A stretch of DNA of 64,000 bases from contig CANMMF010000001.1 in NCBI GenBank assembly GCA_947498985.1, positions 525,501-589,500 of the forward strand, read 5' to 3'. This stretch comes from an uncultured Paracoccaceae bacterium (lineage in GTDB: Bacteria > Pseudomonadota > Alphaproteobacteria > Rhodobacterales > Rhodobacteraceae). The notes under the pieces are model-generated. The model ran no database searches. It saw only the letters and a list, made by a program, of their open reading frames with translations, and had not been told where the DNA came from. Positions 63,848 through 64,000 of this stretch are shown here, in pieces (within the stretch, counting starts at the first letter, position 1; every line of letters begins with the position of its first letter). The position numbers and the translations under genes were made by a program.

Positions 63848-64000
63848 ATGACACGTATCAGCAGACGCGGACTACTGAAGACCGGCGCAGCCGCGGGTGT
63901 TCTGGCCGCTTCGGGCCTTCCGGTCCGCGCCCAGGCCAAACGCGGCGGACGGCTGCGCGCTGGCCTTTCGGGCGCCAACACCTCCGACAGCTGGGACAGC
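63848..64000 (+). CDS. Peptide ABC transporter substrate-binding protein, N-terminal part
   Basis: Starts at the ATG at 63848 with GGGAG upstream and runs off the window after 51 codons. N-terminal RISRRGLLKTGAAAGVLAASG is a Tat signal; the mature start RGGRLRAGLSGANTSDSWD resembles peptide/nickel-binding proteins (SBP family 5). It lies 129 bases after the fused ATPase and completes the importer. Confidence 0.85.
   Translation, partial: MTRISRRGLLKTGAAAGVLAASGLPVRAQAKRGGRLRAGLSGANTSDSWDS

Overview
The window looks like chromosomal DNA of an aerobic anoxygenic phototroph of the Rhodobacteraceae (Roseobacter group). Coding density is high, G+C is high, many genes overlap by four bases (ATGA or GTGA), and the left end carries the crt/bch arrangement typical of Rhodobacter-type photosynthesis gene clusters. 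No rRNA, tRNA, CRISPR array, insertion sequence or prophage was recognised. The exact genus cannot be read from the sequence.

Layout. 1-7.8 kb: edge of a photosynthesis gene cluster, with the 3' end of crtC, then tspO-crtB-crtI on the minus strand and crtA-bchI-bchD-bchO on the plus strand. The divergent crtI/crtA promoter region has two TGT-N12-ACA palindromes of the PpsR/CrtJ type. CrtA implies spheroidene-series carotenoids ending in spheroidenone. 7.8-15.3 kb: an MFS transporter, then the conserved alphaproteobacterial origin-flanking set (smr, mltA, tim44-like, fxsA, secB, dnaQ, coaE, aroE, maf). 15.26-15.80 kb: a gene-free 540-base gap with DnaA-box-like 9-mers and an AT-rich stretch, my candidate for the chromosome origin. 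15.8-22.6 kb: rho, mnmE, mnmG, rsmG, parA, parB, with perfect parS sites inside mnmG and rsmG. Genes on the two sides of the gap point away from it.

22.6-34.9 kb: housekeeping genes: hemW-rdgB-rph; hrcA-grpE; mutS; a malic enzyme/phosphotransacetylase fusion; a ribokinase-type kinase; exported MsrA; a Tat-type small protein of unknown function; a PPP-type phosphatase. 35-44.4 kb: argG, a membrane protein, ilvA with an SDR, a divergent Hpt protein and REC-PP2C phosphatase, then Nudix, hslO, Nudix and CCA-adding enzyme genes. 44.5-50 kb: a heterodimeric ABC exporter operon. It is preceded by a 12-codon open frame and a long-range 10-base inverted repeat that pairs that frame's ribosome binding site with the bases just before the exporter start codon.

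50-53.7 kb: a NaChBac-type voltage-gated sodium channel, then an envelope group of two L,D-transpeptidases and a CAP-domain lipoprotein. A 63-residue exported/membrane peptide with its own terminator follows, then about 480 bases with no convincing gene. 53.7-59.8 kb: hemH, a BioC/NDUFAF5-like methyltransferase, comF, grxC, a nitrilase-family amidase, a MarR regulator, ubiG and a proline iminopeptidase. 59.8-64 kb: a peptide-type ABC importer (two permeases, a fused double ATPase, and the start of the binding protein, cut by the window end).

Most striking: the photosynthesis cluster ends about 8 kb from the presumed origin; the ParB loading sites are embedded in coding sequence; the leader structure before the ABC exporter; the bacterial sodium channel; and near-identical short hairpin repeats between two convergent gene pairs.
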